From: Leptospira sp.
Lineage (GTDB): Bacteria > Spirochaetota > Leptospiria > Leptospirales > Leptospiraceae
Length of the DNA stretch: 41,359 bases
Assembly (NCBI GenBank): GCA_020831715.1
Contig: JAFIGA010000245.1
Location: 1-41,359 of the forward strand
Direction: 5' to 3'
A program made the position numbers and the translations under genes. This document shows positions 8,374 to 16,710 of this stretch, piece after piece; within the stretch, counting starts at the first letter, position 1; each line of letters starts with the position of its first letter. Under the pieces are notes generated by a model. It was not told the origin of the DNA. It ran no database searches and was given only the letters and a program-made list of their open reading frames with translations.

Positions 8374-8775
8374 CTATTTTTTCACTGAAAGTGCAATCTT
8401 GGTTACACCTGCCTTACGGATGAGTCCCATTGTTTCTGTGATTTTGCCATAGGGCAATCTTTCATCGGCAGTCAGAGTGATTCTCATATTGGGACGAAAT
8501 TTAGCTTCTCTTTCAATCTCTCGAATCATAGCATCCATTGTACTAGGCTTGCCTTCGAATAGAAGTTTTCCTTCTTTGGTCAGTGCCACTTGTTTCGATT
8601 CGGCAACATTGGGATCTGCATCTGCCACTTTGGGAAGATTGATATCTATGGATTCTTTTTTTAGAAAGTTAGCTGTTACCATAAATATTACCAACAATAC
8701 AAGAATAACATCTACCATAGGAGTAATATTAATATTACTTATTTCATCGTCATCGCCACCGACTGGTGCACCCAT
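8374..8775 (-). CDS. exbD: ExbD-family biopolymer transport protein
   Basis: 133 residues: a short cytoplasmic N-terminus ending in ISNINITPMVDV, one membrane helix (~19-40) and a periplasmic domain. The helix-start Asp in the NITPMVDVILVLL pattern is the conserved proton-path aspartate of ExbD/TolR. With no tolA, tolB or pal nearby, and tonB next to it, the ExbD assignment is preferred over TolR. AAGGAGGA lies just upstream of the ATG, 12 bases after the exbB stop. Confidence 0.92.
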   Translation of the reverse strand: MGAPVGGDDDEISNINITPMVDVILVLLVIFMVTANFLKKESIDINLPKVADADPNVAESKQVALTKEGKLLFEGKPSTMDAMIREIEREAKFRPNMRITLTADERLPYGKITETMGLIRKAGVTKIALSVKK

Positions 8776-8787
8776 ACAATCCTCCTT

Positions 8788-9417
8788 TTAGGAATGATCC
8801 TTCTTATTGGAAGGCTGAAAACTTCCTATAAATTCTTTGGATAAAACTTCCAAATTAGCCAATATGACTTTCATTTTTCTTGTAAAAAAGTTATTAACCA
8901 TAACAACGGGAATTGCAATCCCCAAACCTGCCGCTGTCGCCAATAGTGCCGTTGATATAGCACGCATCACAACTTCAGAACCGGAGCTTCCCAATGTTCC
9001 CAAGGAATAAAAGGCTTTGATTACCCCAAGAACAGTTCCCAAAAGCCCGATGAAGGGAGCATTGTTCCCAAGAGTACTCAAAATTGGGAGACGAGTTTCC
9101 AAAAGTGTTTTCTCTCGAATGACCTTTCCATCCATTAGCTCGTGCAAACCTTCCGGATTTTCTTCCAGTCTTTCTAAAGTAAATTGAGAGAATCTTTTAT
9201 ATGCTGTGTCTTCTGCTTCTTCTGCTAATTTCTTGGCACCGGAAATATCTTTTTTTCGTATAAGTAGGATGATGTCTTCAAAAAATTGATTCGCTTGATT
9301 CGAGATAGACCGTCTATAGTAAATCAGTCTTTCTACAAACACAGCTAAGGCAATGATACTTGCAACTCCCATCAATACGAATATGAGTTTTTCTCCTAAA
9401 TCTACATAAGTTTGCAT
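8788..9417 (-). CDS. exbB: ExbB-family proton channel protein
   Basis: 209 residues with three membrane segments (~10-30, ~120-140, ~155-178), the MotA/TolQ/ExbB arrangement. LSTLGNNAPFIGLLGTVLGVIKAF and ALLATAAGLGIAIPVV-like blocks are the family core. It forms the inner-membrane proton channel with ExbD. GGAGAG precedes the ATG. The 59-base gap to the upstream Cys-rich lipoprotein gene is the largest in the module, so an internal promoter is possible, though I do not see a clear one. Confidence 0.92.
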   Translation of the reverse strand: MQTYVDLGEKLIFVLMGVASIIALAVFVERLIYYRRSISNQANQFFEDIILLIRKKDISGAKKLAEEAEDTAYKRFSQFTLERLEENPEGLHELMDGKVIREKTLLETRLPILSTLGNNAPFIGLLGTVLGVIKAFYSLGTLGSSGSEVVMRAISTALLATAAGLGIAIPVVMVNNFFTRKMKVILANLEVLSKEFIGSFQPSNKKDHS

Positions 9418-9476
9418 AGACTCTCCTTTATGACCATTTTTTGAGATTGATTCTCTATTCCAAGCAAATTAGAGCA

Positions 9477-10007
9477 TTAAAATTCACTAGTGTTGTTCAC
9501 TTGCCCGCATCTCTGCAGGCAAGTTCGTGCCCGACTAGATTCTAGATTCGTTGTAAAAAGATTAGAGTATTCATTTGTACATTGGTTGTTATCTTCCAAT
9601 TCCTTCCAGAGACCTCTCTGACATTTGAGATAACAATCCTTCGCTTTATCACTGAATCTGGAAAAGAATCTTCCATTGATTATGTCACCACAGACTTCTG
9701 CCAAATTACTTCCGGAAGAGACTTCACCTTGCGTGGCAAAATAGAATACTCTTGCCAAGGCAAATGATTCGGTTGCACCATCAGGATTAACCGCTTGGCT
9801 CAGACAATTTCCCATGCTTTGGAAGTAATCCTGGCAATTGGCGAGTGGAGCAGGTTGTGGTTCGATCAATAGCTGGATCAAGATTCGTTCCTGGAATTCA
9901 TCCTGGTAGTCCGGTTTTTCTTTGCATGAGTTTATGGTTACGCCTAATATGAGAATTATACCTAAGGATCGATAGACTATTGTTAAAAGTGTCCAAATAT
10001 TTTTCAT
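9477..10007 (-). CDS. Cys-rich lipoprotein coupled to the TonB-dependent receptor
   Basis: 176 residues. The signal segment ends at GVTINSC, with lipid-modified Cys28 predicted. The mature part has eight further cysteines, spaced like disulfide pairs (ANC, GNC, EVC, KDCYLKC, NNQC, RTCLQRC). I do not recognise the family. Its ATG shares one base with the receptor's TAA stop (TAATG), so ribosomes finishing the receptor can reinitiate here and the two products are probably made in fixed ratio. That makes a receptor-associated lipoprotein, as a substrate-capture partner, the simplest idea; this is inference. Confidence 0.75.
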   Translation of the reverse strand: MKNIWTLLTIVYRSLGIILILGVTINSCKEKPDYQDEFQERILIQLLIEPQPAPLANCQDYFQSMGNCLSQAVNPDGATESFALARVFYFATQGEVSSGSNLAEVCGDIINGRFFSRFSDKAKDCYLKCQRGLWKELEDNNQCTNEYSNLFTTNLESSRARTCLQRCGQVNNTSEF

Positions 10008-12535
10008 TAGAATCTAGTCTCCAGTCCTATGTTGATCAACGGAATGACCTGACCTCCCGGAAGTTCCAAGGTACTGAAGTCATAACTAGGGGAAGGATTT
10101 GTCAGCGATTGAGGGAATGCGTTATTAAATCCTTGACCAACTTGATTTCTTCTGGTATAGAGATTGATGATTTCCCAATAGACATTCATATATCCCCATT
10201 CATAGTTCAAGAATTTATCAATTCTTATATCCATCCTATGGTAGTCTGCGAATCTCCTGGAATTTATATCGGGAGAGGACACAGGGTTGAAGAAGACCTG
10301 TCCTGTGGTAGGATTGCGGAATCTTCCTCCATCATCTCCAATGATTGGAGTGTATGGAAAAGAAGTTCTATACTGCCATCTAACACCAAGTTGATAATCT
10401 TGATTGATTCTCCATCCATAGACAAAATTTACAATATGAGTCTGGTCAAAATTATAGTAGGTCTCCGGAGAAGTTCTGACCGAATTGTATAGAACTCTTT
10501 TCTCCGTTTGAGATAGAACAGGTAGATTGAAAAATTGTTCTCCAAATATAGTATTGTTGTTTCGAAAAGTCTGAGACCAAGTGTAGGATAGCCAACCAAA
10601 CCAATCTTTTGTTCCCGGACGATTGGATTTTTTTACAAATAACTCATAACCATGCGACCATCCCTCACCTCTGTTGGAGAAATTCAATCCTCGGTTGAAA
10701 ACAACAGGCTGCTGCAATCTTGCCGCCGGATCCGGATTGATGCCAATGGGTGTAGAAATATATGGATCGTTGGTTATACTATCTCTAAATTCTTGTTTGA
10801 ATACTTCCGCCTTCACCGACCATTCTTTGGTAACTTGTTGATCAACTCCACCTCCGTATTTGGTTGCTCTTTCCCATCTTAGATCCGGATTTCCTCCTGT
10901 TCTGGAAGCTTGGGTATTCTCCGGGAAGTGCGCATATTCTCCTGCACCACCGAATATAGTTAAGCCTTCCAAAACTTTTGGAAATCGATACGAGATAGTT
11001 CCCCTCGGTCCCCAGACACCTTGGTTATTGACCCCGGTGTAATCATATCGTGTTCCCGGTTCGATTTTCAAATTTCCAAATTGAAAGGACCATGTAGTAT
11101 ATCCATAGGTATAGTTTGTATTCAATTTATCATTGATGGGGTATGATATAAAATCGGGATTATCTGTTTTGAATGGATTTGGATTTTGGATTCCCGGATT
11201 TGCTAGGCGAATTCCTGTTCCATCCAAGGTATAATTCAATTCTCTATGCTCTCCACCAAATTCTATCTTGAGCCAATTCGCCGCCTGAAAAGTCGCATCA
11301 TCTCGAATGCTCATATATCCGGCGCGAACCATGTTTCTCGCTTCAATTACACCTAGAGATCCATCCACTTGAGTGAAAGGAGAGTAGTTTATTAATGTTA
11401 TTCGATTGTTGAATTTATCGGTTGGTGTCCAAGTATGACGAAGACCTTGAGTGGAAAATCCTCTGCCCAGTGCAACTCTTGCTCCTGCAAGAAGGGGGTT
11501 CAATTCTTTGGTGGGATCATTTTCTTGGCTTGGTTGTTCAAAATCAGCAGCAAACCCATCCTGAGCACTCAAATGAGTAAAAGAGATTTGGTGTTGGTTG
11601 TTGAAATTGTGCACAAATTTTACTTGAGCATCATGATATTGTGGAAGTCTCACCCCGGCCGGAACCACGCCTAGACTTCCGACAGTCAATTCAAAATAAC
11701 TTGCTCTTCCGGCAACTATGAGATATCCATCACCTCCGAAGGTAGGCGTCTCGAACATAGCATTGGTAGAAAAAGCAGAAACAGAAAACATTCCCGTAGG
11801 CTTAGAAACTGTATCTGTTAAATCAATTTCAATTACTCCGCCTGTTGCATTGAAAAATCTGGCAGGATAGGCTCCGGTATAGACATCTATTGACTTAATG
11901 ATATCATTATGAATAACTGAGTTGATTCCCAATAGGTGGAATGGATAGAGAATAGGGAGATCATCCACAACATATGTGTTTCGAGAAGGATCTGCTCCAC
12001 GAATCACAATCTCACCACCACCAAACGGTGGTGCAGTGATTCCGGGAAGAGTTTCCAGTCCTCGAAGTGCTTCCCCTAAAGTTCCCGGCATTCTTTTGAT
12101 CTCGTCTTGTCTTACTTTATAACGGGAAAGTATGGTTTTTTCTTTGGAGCCGGTCACTTGAATTCCACCTTTAGGAGCTTCTACCTTATCCGTATAAACT
12201 GTAACAACTTCACCTTGCTCCGAGATATTTCTTTTGATTTCTTGCATTCCTTCTGTCCGCAAAATTCGAAATCGATACTCTCCCGGTTCAGGTACACTTG
12301 CATCAAAATATCCATTTTCATCTGTCTGGTAAAACTTCTTAGTCTCGAAGATCATCACCGTAACACCTGCCTCTCCCTTTTCCTTAACTCGTGAGTAGAT
12401 GCGAGCCCGAAAGTCAATAGCTTCCACGGCATGTGTAGCAAAAACAAAAAACAGAAAGGCAAATGAATAAGAAAAAGAACTCGTAACTTTACAAATTCCA
12501 CTGACGAAGATTTCGATACGACTAAAGCTTTTCAT
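10007..12535 (-). CDS. TonB-dependent outer-membrane receptor
   Basis: 842 residues from the ATG at 12535, which has TTGGAG upstream; a TTG at 12550 is the alternative. Signal peptide (~1-40), then a carboxypeptidase-regulatory-like beta domain (~40-115), a plug domain (~140-255) with LETLPGI, GGGEIVIRGADPSRN and NATGGVIEID, then a long 22-strand-type barrel ending in INIGLETRF with the terminal aromatic of outer-membrane beta-barrels. It would import a scarce ligand (metal chelate, glycan or other), which cannot be named from sequence. No riboswitch is seen upstream. It overlaps the preceding lipoprotein gene by 14 nt and the following one by 1 nt. Confidence 0.93.
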   Translation of the reverse strand: MKSFSRIEIFVSGICKVTSSFSYSFAFLFFVFATHAVEAIDFRARIYSRVKEKGEAGVTVMIFETKKFYQTDENGYFDASVPEPGEYRFRILRTEGMQEIKRNISEQGEVVTVYTDKVEAPKGGIQVTGSKEKTILSRYKVRQDEIKRMPGTLGEALRGLETLPGITAPPFGGGEIVIRGADPSRNTYVVDDLPILYPFHLLGINSVIHNDIIKSIDVYTGAYPARFFNATGGVIEIDLTDTVSKPTGMFSVSAFSTNAMFETPTFGGDGYLIVAGRASYFELTVGSLGVVPAGVRLPQYHDAQVKFVHNFNNQHQISFTHLSAQDGFAADFEQPSQENDPTKELNPLLAGARVALGRGFSTQGLRHTWTPTDKFNNRITLINYSPFTQVDGSLGVIEARNMVRAGYMSIRDDATFQAANWLKIEFGGEHRELNYTLDGTGIRLANPGIQNPNPFKTDNPDFISYPINDKLNTNYTYGYTTWSFQFGNLKIEPGTRYDYTGVNNQGVWGPRGTISYRFPKVLEGLTIFGGAGEYAHFPENTQASRTGGNPDLRWERATKYGGGVDQQVTKEWSVKAEVFKQEFRDSITNDPYISTPIGINPDPAARLQQPVVFNRGLNFSNRGEGWSHGYELFVKKSNRPGTKDWFGWLSYTWSQTFRNNNTIFGEQFFNLPVLSQTEKRVLYNSVRTSPETYYNFDQTHIVNFVYGWRINQDYQLGVRWQYRTSFPYTPIIGDDGGRFRNPTTGQVFFNPVSSPDINSRRFADYHRMDIRIDKFLNYEWGYMNVYWEIINLYTRRNQVGQGFNNAFPQSLTNPSPSYDFSTLELPGGQVIPLINIGLETRF

Positions 12536-12896
12536 TGATGAAATCTCCAAAATTTAAAGGAGGGGGAATGGATCCTGCCTCTTCTAGATAAATCAGGACG
12601 CATACCAGTGGAAATCCACTAAATGGACATTCGCTTCGAAGTATGGCAAAAGTGCAGAGATCAACATTTCTCTGTGGAACATTATCGGAGATAGCGAATA
12701 AAAATTGTGATGGAATTGGATCTCCACATTCTCTTGCCTTGTAACTTGCCGCAGAAAATAACTGACTATTTACTTGATCGCTATTCAGTGTTTCTTGGTT
12801 TGTACAGTTTATTAAAGTCGAAAGAATTACTATGGTGAACAGCATAGAAGCATGACGAATGATACAGCCTGATATTGGAGAATTATTTTTTCTCAC
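12522..12896 (-). CDS. small lipoprotein upstream of the receptor
   Basis: 124 residues if translation begins at the GTG at 12896, chosen because AGGGAGGA lies 11 nt upstream and the resulting N-terminus (RKNN.., then a hydrophobic segment) makes a normal signal peptide. ATG 12845 would leave a signal without basic residues, and ATG 12938 would extend it deep into the preceding gene. The lipobox is STLINC. Four cysteines remain in the mature part (REC, DLC, SEC, LVC). It overlaps its neighbours by 14 nt on each side, so it is surely part of the receptor operon. Family unknown. Confidence 0.65.
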   Translation of the reverse strand: MRKNNSPISGCIIRHASMLFTIVILSTLINCTNQETLNSDQVNSQLFSAASYKARECGDPIPSQFLFAISDNVPQRNVDLCTFAILRSECPFSGFPLVCVLIYLEEAGSIPPPLNFGDFINEKL

Positions 12897-13269
12897 TAGG
12901 TTTCTGTCCTCCCTGGAGTGAGATAACTTTTCCTTCAACTTTTACCACGGAGACTAGGCCAAGAGGGAAGTAATAATGCGTCTCATGCCAATAGACAACA
13001 TCCACCATGCTCTGTCCTCCGGGTACTTTTTGAACCGCCTGACTCATGGCGTATTCAATATTCAGTGGTTTGGTAACAGGTAGAAAACCAAGCAAGAAAA
13101 GCGTGGAAGACTCTCCTTGAGCTCTATCCAATACTTCATACTGAGAAGAGCGAATAATCGTTGCATTGGGAATCATGTGAATATTTCGAATGTGACCACC
13201 TTCTTCCGTAATGCCTCCGGCACATTGATATATTAAAGTTAGAAATAAGACAAGAAAAAATCTTTTCAT
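12883..13269 (-). CDS. small lipoprotein, look-alike of its upstream neighbour
   Basis: 128 residues from the ATG at 13269; the longer in-frame version is rejected because the signal peptide starts with MKRFFLVLFL. The lipobox is TLIYQC, with an unusual Gln before the Cys. The mature part has a QYEVLDRAQGESS segment, then LLGFLPVTKPL, a helical stretch ending ..MVDVVYW, and a beta-rich end. This order parallels the next gene upstream (13286-13645): KYTVISPVETS, ILGFPLSKPP, then DALINIRHW. The two may be diverged duplicates, resembling small TRL-type lipoproteins; I am not sure of the family. Confidence 0.65.
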   Translation of the reverse strand: MKRFFLVLFLTLIYQCAGGITEEGGHIRNIHMIPNATIIRSSQYEVLDRAQGESSTLFLLGFLPVTKPLNIEYAMSQAVQKVPGGQSMVDVVYWHETHYYFPLGLVSVVKVEGKVISLQGGQKPSEKK

Positions 13270-13285
13270 TGCGACGCTTACTTTT

Positions 13286-13645
13286 TTACTTTTTGGGTGG
13301 TGCGCTTTCAAATCGAACTGCCTCCGCGTTCAATCCAAATCTATTGATGGTAATAAATAGAATGACAATTTTATCATTCCAATGTCTTATGTTTATGAGG
13401 GCGTCGGCTTCCTTTTCTTCGATGGTTGCTTGCACAAGATCGTGGACCGGTGGTTTGGAAAGAGGAAAACCCAAGATTCCAATATCAAAACTAAGCCACC
13501 ATGTGCTAGTTTCTACAGGTGATATTACCGTATACTTTTGGTCAGTAATTGGTATGTTGCTTGTAGCAAGTCCGGCACTGGATGTTGCGCAATTCAATAC
13601 GAGAAGAAAGGTTGCAATTATGAAAATTGATAATAATCTGTTCAA
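13286..13645 (-). CDS. small lipoprotein, first gene of the TonB module
   Basis: 119 residues from a TTG at 13645 with GGGAG about 9 nt upstream. Signal MNRLLSIFIIATFLLVLNC ends in lipobox LVLNC. The mature part has GLATSNIPIT, KYTVISPVETSTWW, ILGFPLSKPP, EADALINIRHW and a C-terminal VRFESAPPKK. It precedes its look-alike by 16 bases. The promoter for the nine-gene run should lie in the 108 bases between here and the divergent membrane-protein gene at 13754; that stretch is very AT-rich, but no convincing -35/-10 pair or metal-repressor palindrome stands out. Confidence 0.65.
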   Translation of the reverse strand: MNRLLSIFIIATFLLVLNCATSSAGLATSNIPITDQKYTVISPVETSTWWLSFDIGILGFPLSKPPVHDLVQATIEEKEADALINIRHWNDKIVILFITINRFGLNAEAVRFESAPPKK

Positions 13646-13753
13646 GAGTGTAGTCTCCCTCTCCTAAGTTTGATTTAAAAAAATATAGGTCAATGAAATT
13701 TTTTTTAAAAACGTTAATTATAAAATAAATAGCAAGAAGGATTTGTTTAAACC

Positions 13754-15649
13754 ATGCAAAATATAGATTCAAAAACGAAAATAATAGACCGACTTCGGTC
13801 TGTTGCTAACAGCGAAAAAATTATTAACAAAGCAATAGGCATATTATTGATTTGTATTTCTTCTTTAACATTTGTTTATTTTGCTTTTGGATCATGGGAT
13901 TATTTTTTAAGCATATGCCCGAATACAGATATGCTCACTTGGGATGAGAATATTCGATTGAATATAGTTTATGATCAATTTTCTGATTTTAAAAATGGAA
14001 GAATCGGGCAAGGAATCATTCCTTTTTTCGAAGCGCCCACATGGCCACCCCTTCGTTCCATCATAACTTTCTTTCTGTTATTCATGCCCTCAAGCCTTTT
14101 GGTTTCTGAATGGGATTCTTTGGTGGGTTTGTTGTTCTTGGTTGCTACATTTGCTTCATTGGTATATATCGGATACCGACTAACTAAAAATTGGTTATTT
14201 ACCGGAATCATTTCACTTTCAGGGCTTGCTATTTTACTGCAAACGATAGAAGTTTCAGCATACAGTCTTTCTTCCATGCTGGAGACTCAATCGATGTTCT
14301 TTCTTCTATGGTGTTATTATTTTTTCTATCGTTTTTACAGTGAAGTAGACCAATTGAGTCGAAAAACTATCATGGGAATTTCCGGATTTTTACTCTTGTT
14401 CTTCTTTACCAAATATCCTTATGGAATCATGCTTTTTATGGCATTGATACTTTTGGAAGTTCTAAGGAACTTTCCTGAGTGCAAGGAAGCGTTTCAATTT
14501 GCATTTAAGGAACACTATCGGGGAATCCGTAGAATTCTTTTGATATTAGTTGTATTATTTGTATTCTCCATTCCTTTCTTGAGACTATTCGAAGGAATCA
14601 ATTTCAATCAAAGAAGTTTTAAATTAGGTTTGTATTATCTATCGCTCCCTGTGTTTTTGGATTTTCAGTATTTTTTATGGAAGCATAGATTTCATCTTCG
14701 AGAGGTAGTTCCCAAAAGCCTTCGTGTGATCTACATTTGTTCAACACTTCCCGCTCTCATTTGGATCTATGGCAATCCGGATCGTGTTTCCAGTTTGTTG
14801 GATGCTCAGATGATTGTGAATCATTACACGAAGAGTTTCTTTCTTAGTATTGTAGCCACTCGATCCGATAATCCCATGCTTCCCATGGCAGTGTTTGATG
14901 ACCCTTGGGGAATTCGAGTTTTACTTCTATTGACTTTGGCATCATTGATTGTATTTTTCTATCATTCCAGACAAGCAATCACCACAGCCTTGAAAGATCC
15001 TTTGGTGAGTATTAGCTTTCTTTTATTCTTACAAATTCTCATACTGGAAACAACGACAGGTAATAAACAGCAAAGGCATATTCTTCAATATCTTCCTGCA
15101 CTTGCTCTGATTTTGTGGCTTTGGATATTTCGAGGCTTGCACCTACGAATTCCTTTTTGGCAATATGGTATTGGTATGGGATTTTTCATGAGCATTTTGG
15201 TGTTAGGAGGAAGTCATGGGATCTGGGCAGGCAATTATTTCCAAGATCGTTATTTCTGCTTACGAGGGGAGGATGCTACTGTTTTTGAGCCGGTTCGATG
15301 GGTTGATAAAAATCTTCCCAGAGATAAGAATATTCTTCTCTTCAATGGATTCCATGAGACCTATAACTATGATAAAAAAGGCAGGTTGATTGCTTCTGAA
15401 TTCGATCTAAAAATCCGACAAGATCGTTACCGGGATTATTTCATTCGCCACGACAACAAGCACAGGTGGAAGACTTGGGAGAGGTTTGATGAACTTGCCT
15501 TTATCAGTTATTCCTGTGAGGATCCCAATCTATTGAAAAAGTTAAATATGAGAAAAGAAGCGGTAGGTGCCGACTTAAAATCCATCTCCAAGCTAAAGCA
15601 CCCGAGTGGAGACTATTGCTTGGAGAGATATCAGATCATTTCGAAATAA
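13754..15649 (+). CDS. polytopic membrane protein, GT-C glycosyltransferase-like
   Basis: 631 residues. About 11-12 membrane segments run from ~27 to ~490, followed by a soluble C-terminal domain of ~140 residues with many aromatic and charged residues. The first extracytoplasmic loop carries acidic residues in DMLTWDENIR, as in GT-C/PMT-like enzymes that use a lipid-linked sugar donor; NKQQRHILQYLPAL near 440 is also typical of that group. Substrate cannot be told. It is transcribed alone, divergent from the TonB module and convergent with the NodB lipoprotein. Start ATG 13754 with a weak GAAGG upstream. Confidence 0.6.
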   Translation: MQNIDSKTKIIDRLRSVANSEKIINKAIGILLICISSLTFVYFAFGSWDYFLSICPNTDMLTWDENIRLNIVYDQFSDFKNGRIGQGIIPFFEAPTWPPLRSIITFFLLFMPSSLLVSEWDSLVGLLFLVATFASLVYIGYRLTKNWLFTGIISLSGLAILLQTIEVSAYSLSSMLETQSMFFLLWCYYFFYRFYSEVDQLSRKTIMGISGFLLLFFFTKYPYGIMLFMALILLEVLRNFPECKEAFQFAFKEHYRGIRRILLILVVLFVFSIPFLRLFEGINFNQRSFKLGLYYLSLPVFLDFQYFLWKHRFHLREVVPKSLRVIYICSTLPALIWIYGNPDRVSSLLDAQMIVNHYTKSFFLSIVATRSDNPMLPMAVFDDPWGIRVLLLLTLASLIVFFYHSRQAITTALKDPLVSISFLLFLQILILETTTGNKQQRHILQYLPALALILWLWIFRGLHLRIPFWQYGIGMGFFMSILVLGGSHGIWAGNYFQDRYFCLRGEDATVFEPVRWVDKNLPRDKNILLFNGFHETYNYDKKGRLIASEFDLKIRQDRYRDYFIRHDNKHRWKTWERFDELAFISYSCEDPNLLKKLNMRKEAVGADLKSISKLKHPSGDYCLERYQIISK

Positions 15650-15650
15650 G

Positions 15651-15684
15651 CTATTTCAGAAATCGTCTCAATAGGGGCTTTTAA
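15651..15684 (+). terminator. weak hairpin between convergent genes
   Basis: CTATT (15651-15655) pairs with AATAG (15670-15674), followed by GGGGCTTTTAAT. Only 5 bp and a short T-run, so this is a weak terminator candidate for the plus-strand membrane-protein gene that ends at 15649. Confidence 0.3.
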
Positions 15685-15686
15685 TA

Positions 15687-16688
15687 TCAATCTACAAAAA
15701 CAACTCGGCTCTTCCATTTTGGATGGAGCTGAGATTCTTGCTTACGTGAGATACTAATTTTACCCGGATCACCGTCGCTGATAAATGCTACACCGGGCTT
15801 GGAGATGCTTTTAAAAAAACGCTCCATTTGCACTTTATTTCCATGGATTCTTCGAACATGAAGTGGGTCAAAATCTTTAGAGTAGGGTGAATAACTCAAT
15901 CTATTGGAAAAATCAAAAACAAGACTATGCTTGTATTGAATTCCCTTGTAACTACCGGCAAGCAGTCTATGTCTTTCCGATTCAGGTGGATAGATCCCAA
16001 ATGGTAAGGCTAGGGCGGACATTTTATAGCCAGGTGCAAGCTTTTGAACAAAGTCTTGGGTCTTGGCAATTTGTTCTTCAATTAATTTGGAATACTGCTT
16101 AAGGTTTGCATGCCAATAGGTGTGATTTTCAATCGCATATCCATTTTTCAATAAGAAGTCGGTCTTAGCTTGCTGGAATTCATTTTGTCCAAAGTAATTG
16201 TTCGGACTTTTTGCACCCGGTAGAACAAAAAATACCGCTTTTGGATGGAAGTCTTTGTTTTTTTTTCGTAAATCTTCCAAGATTCCCATAACACAATCGG
16301 GAGCAATTGATCCATTCGGTCTCATCTCAAATTGAGAAATGGAGGAATCATCGAAAGTAAGCAATACAGGAATCTTTCCTGCAGGCGCCAAGATATTTCC
16401 CGACTTGAACTCATCCAAAGAGATTGGATGGAAATTTCCACGGATCAATTGAAGCATGTCTTCTCGAAAACCGGATCTGCTTCTTGTATATTCCGTATCC
16501 TCATCTCCTACTTTATGATAGGCGAGAACAGGAACCAGCCCCAGCTCATTAAATTGTACGGATTGTGTTTTAGTTTGGTTTAATGTACTTTTATTGGCTT
16601 TGTTCTTTTTGTCATTTTTGGATTCCGAAAAATTCTCAGTACATGACATAACCAGAAGGGATAGGAAAAGAAAAAATATTTGAACCAT
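15687..16688 (-). CDS. polysaccharide deacetylase (NodB-like) lipoprotein
   Basis: 333 residues. Signal segment with lipobox LVMSC (Cys16), then a Lys/Asn/Thr-rich linker. The NodB domain (~50-320) has motif 1 LLTFDDSS (Asp113 as base, Asp114 as metal ligand) and motif 2 ENHTYWHANL (His189, His193 as metal ligands). The motif-3 region reads LALPFGIYP and lacks the usual Arg of RxPxG. Metal ligands are present, so activity on an N- or O-acetylated glycan in the periplasm or envelope is plausible. It is last in the run, after the lone transhydrogenase domain gene (22-base gap). ATG has GGATAT upstream. Confidence 0.82.
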   Translation of the reverse strand: MVQIFFLFLSLLVMSCTENFSESKNDKKNKANKSTLNQTKTQSVQFNELGLVPVLAYHKVGDEDTEYTRSRSGFREDMLQLIRGNFHPISLDEFKSGNILAPAGKIPVLLTFDDSSISQFEMRPNGSIAPDCVMGILEDLRKKNKDFHPKAVFFVLPGAKSPNNYFGQNEFQQAKTDFLLKNGYAIENHTYWHANLKQYSKLIEEQIAKTQDFVQKLAPGYKMSALALPFGIYPPESERHRLLAGSYKGIQYKHSLVFDFSNRLSYSPYSKDFDPLHVRRIHGNKVQMERFFKSISKPGVAFISDGDPGKISISRKQESQLHPKWKSRVVFVD

Positions 16689-16710
16689 GTTGATATCCTT
16701 GGTATAAGAA

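Noticed and set aside
9980..10492. 170-residue open frame antisense to the TonB-dependent receptor
   Set aside because: Shadow of a clear receptor gene; no motif and no ribosome binding site.
12536..13645. Cobalamin or other riboswitch upstream of the TonB-dependent receptor
   Set aside because: The sequence just upstream of the receptor is coding, and I found no B12-box or other riboswitch-like pattern ahead of the first gene.
13646..13753. Fur/PerR-type operator in the divergent region before the TonB module
   Set aside because: The stretch is AT-rich and gives chance partial palindromes, but none fits a known box well.
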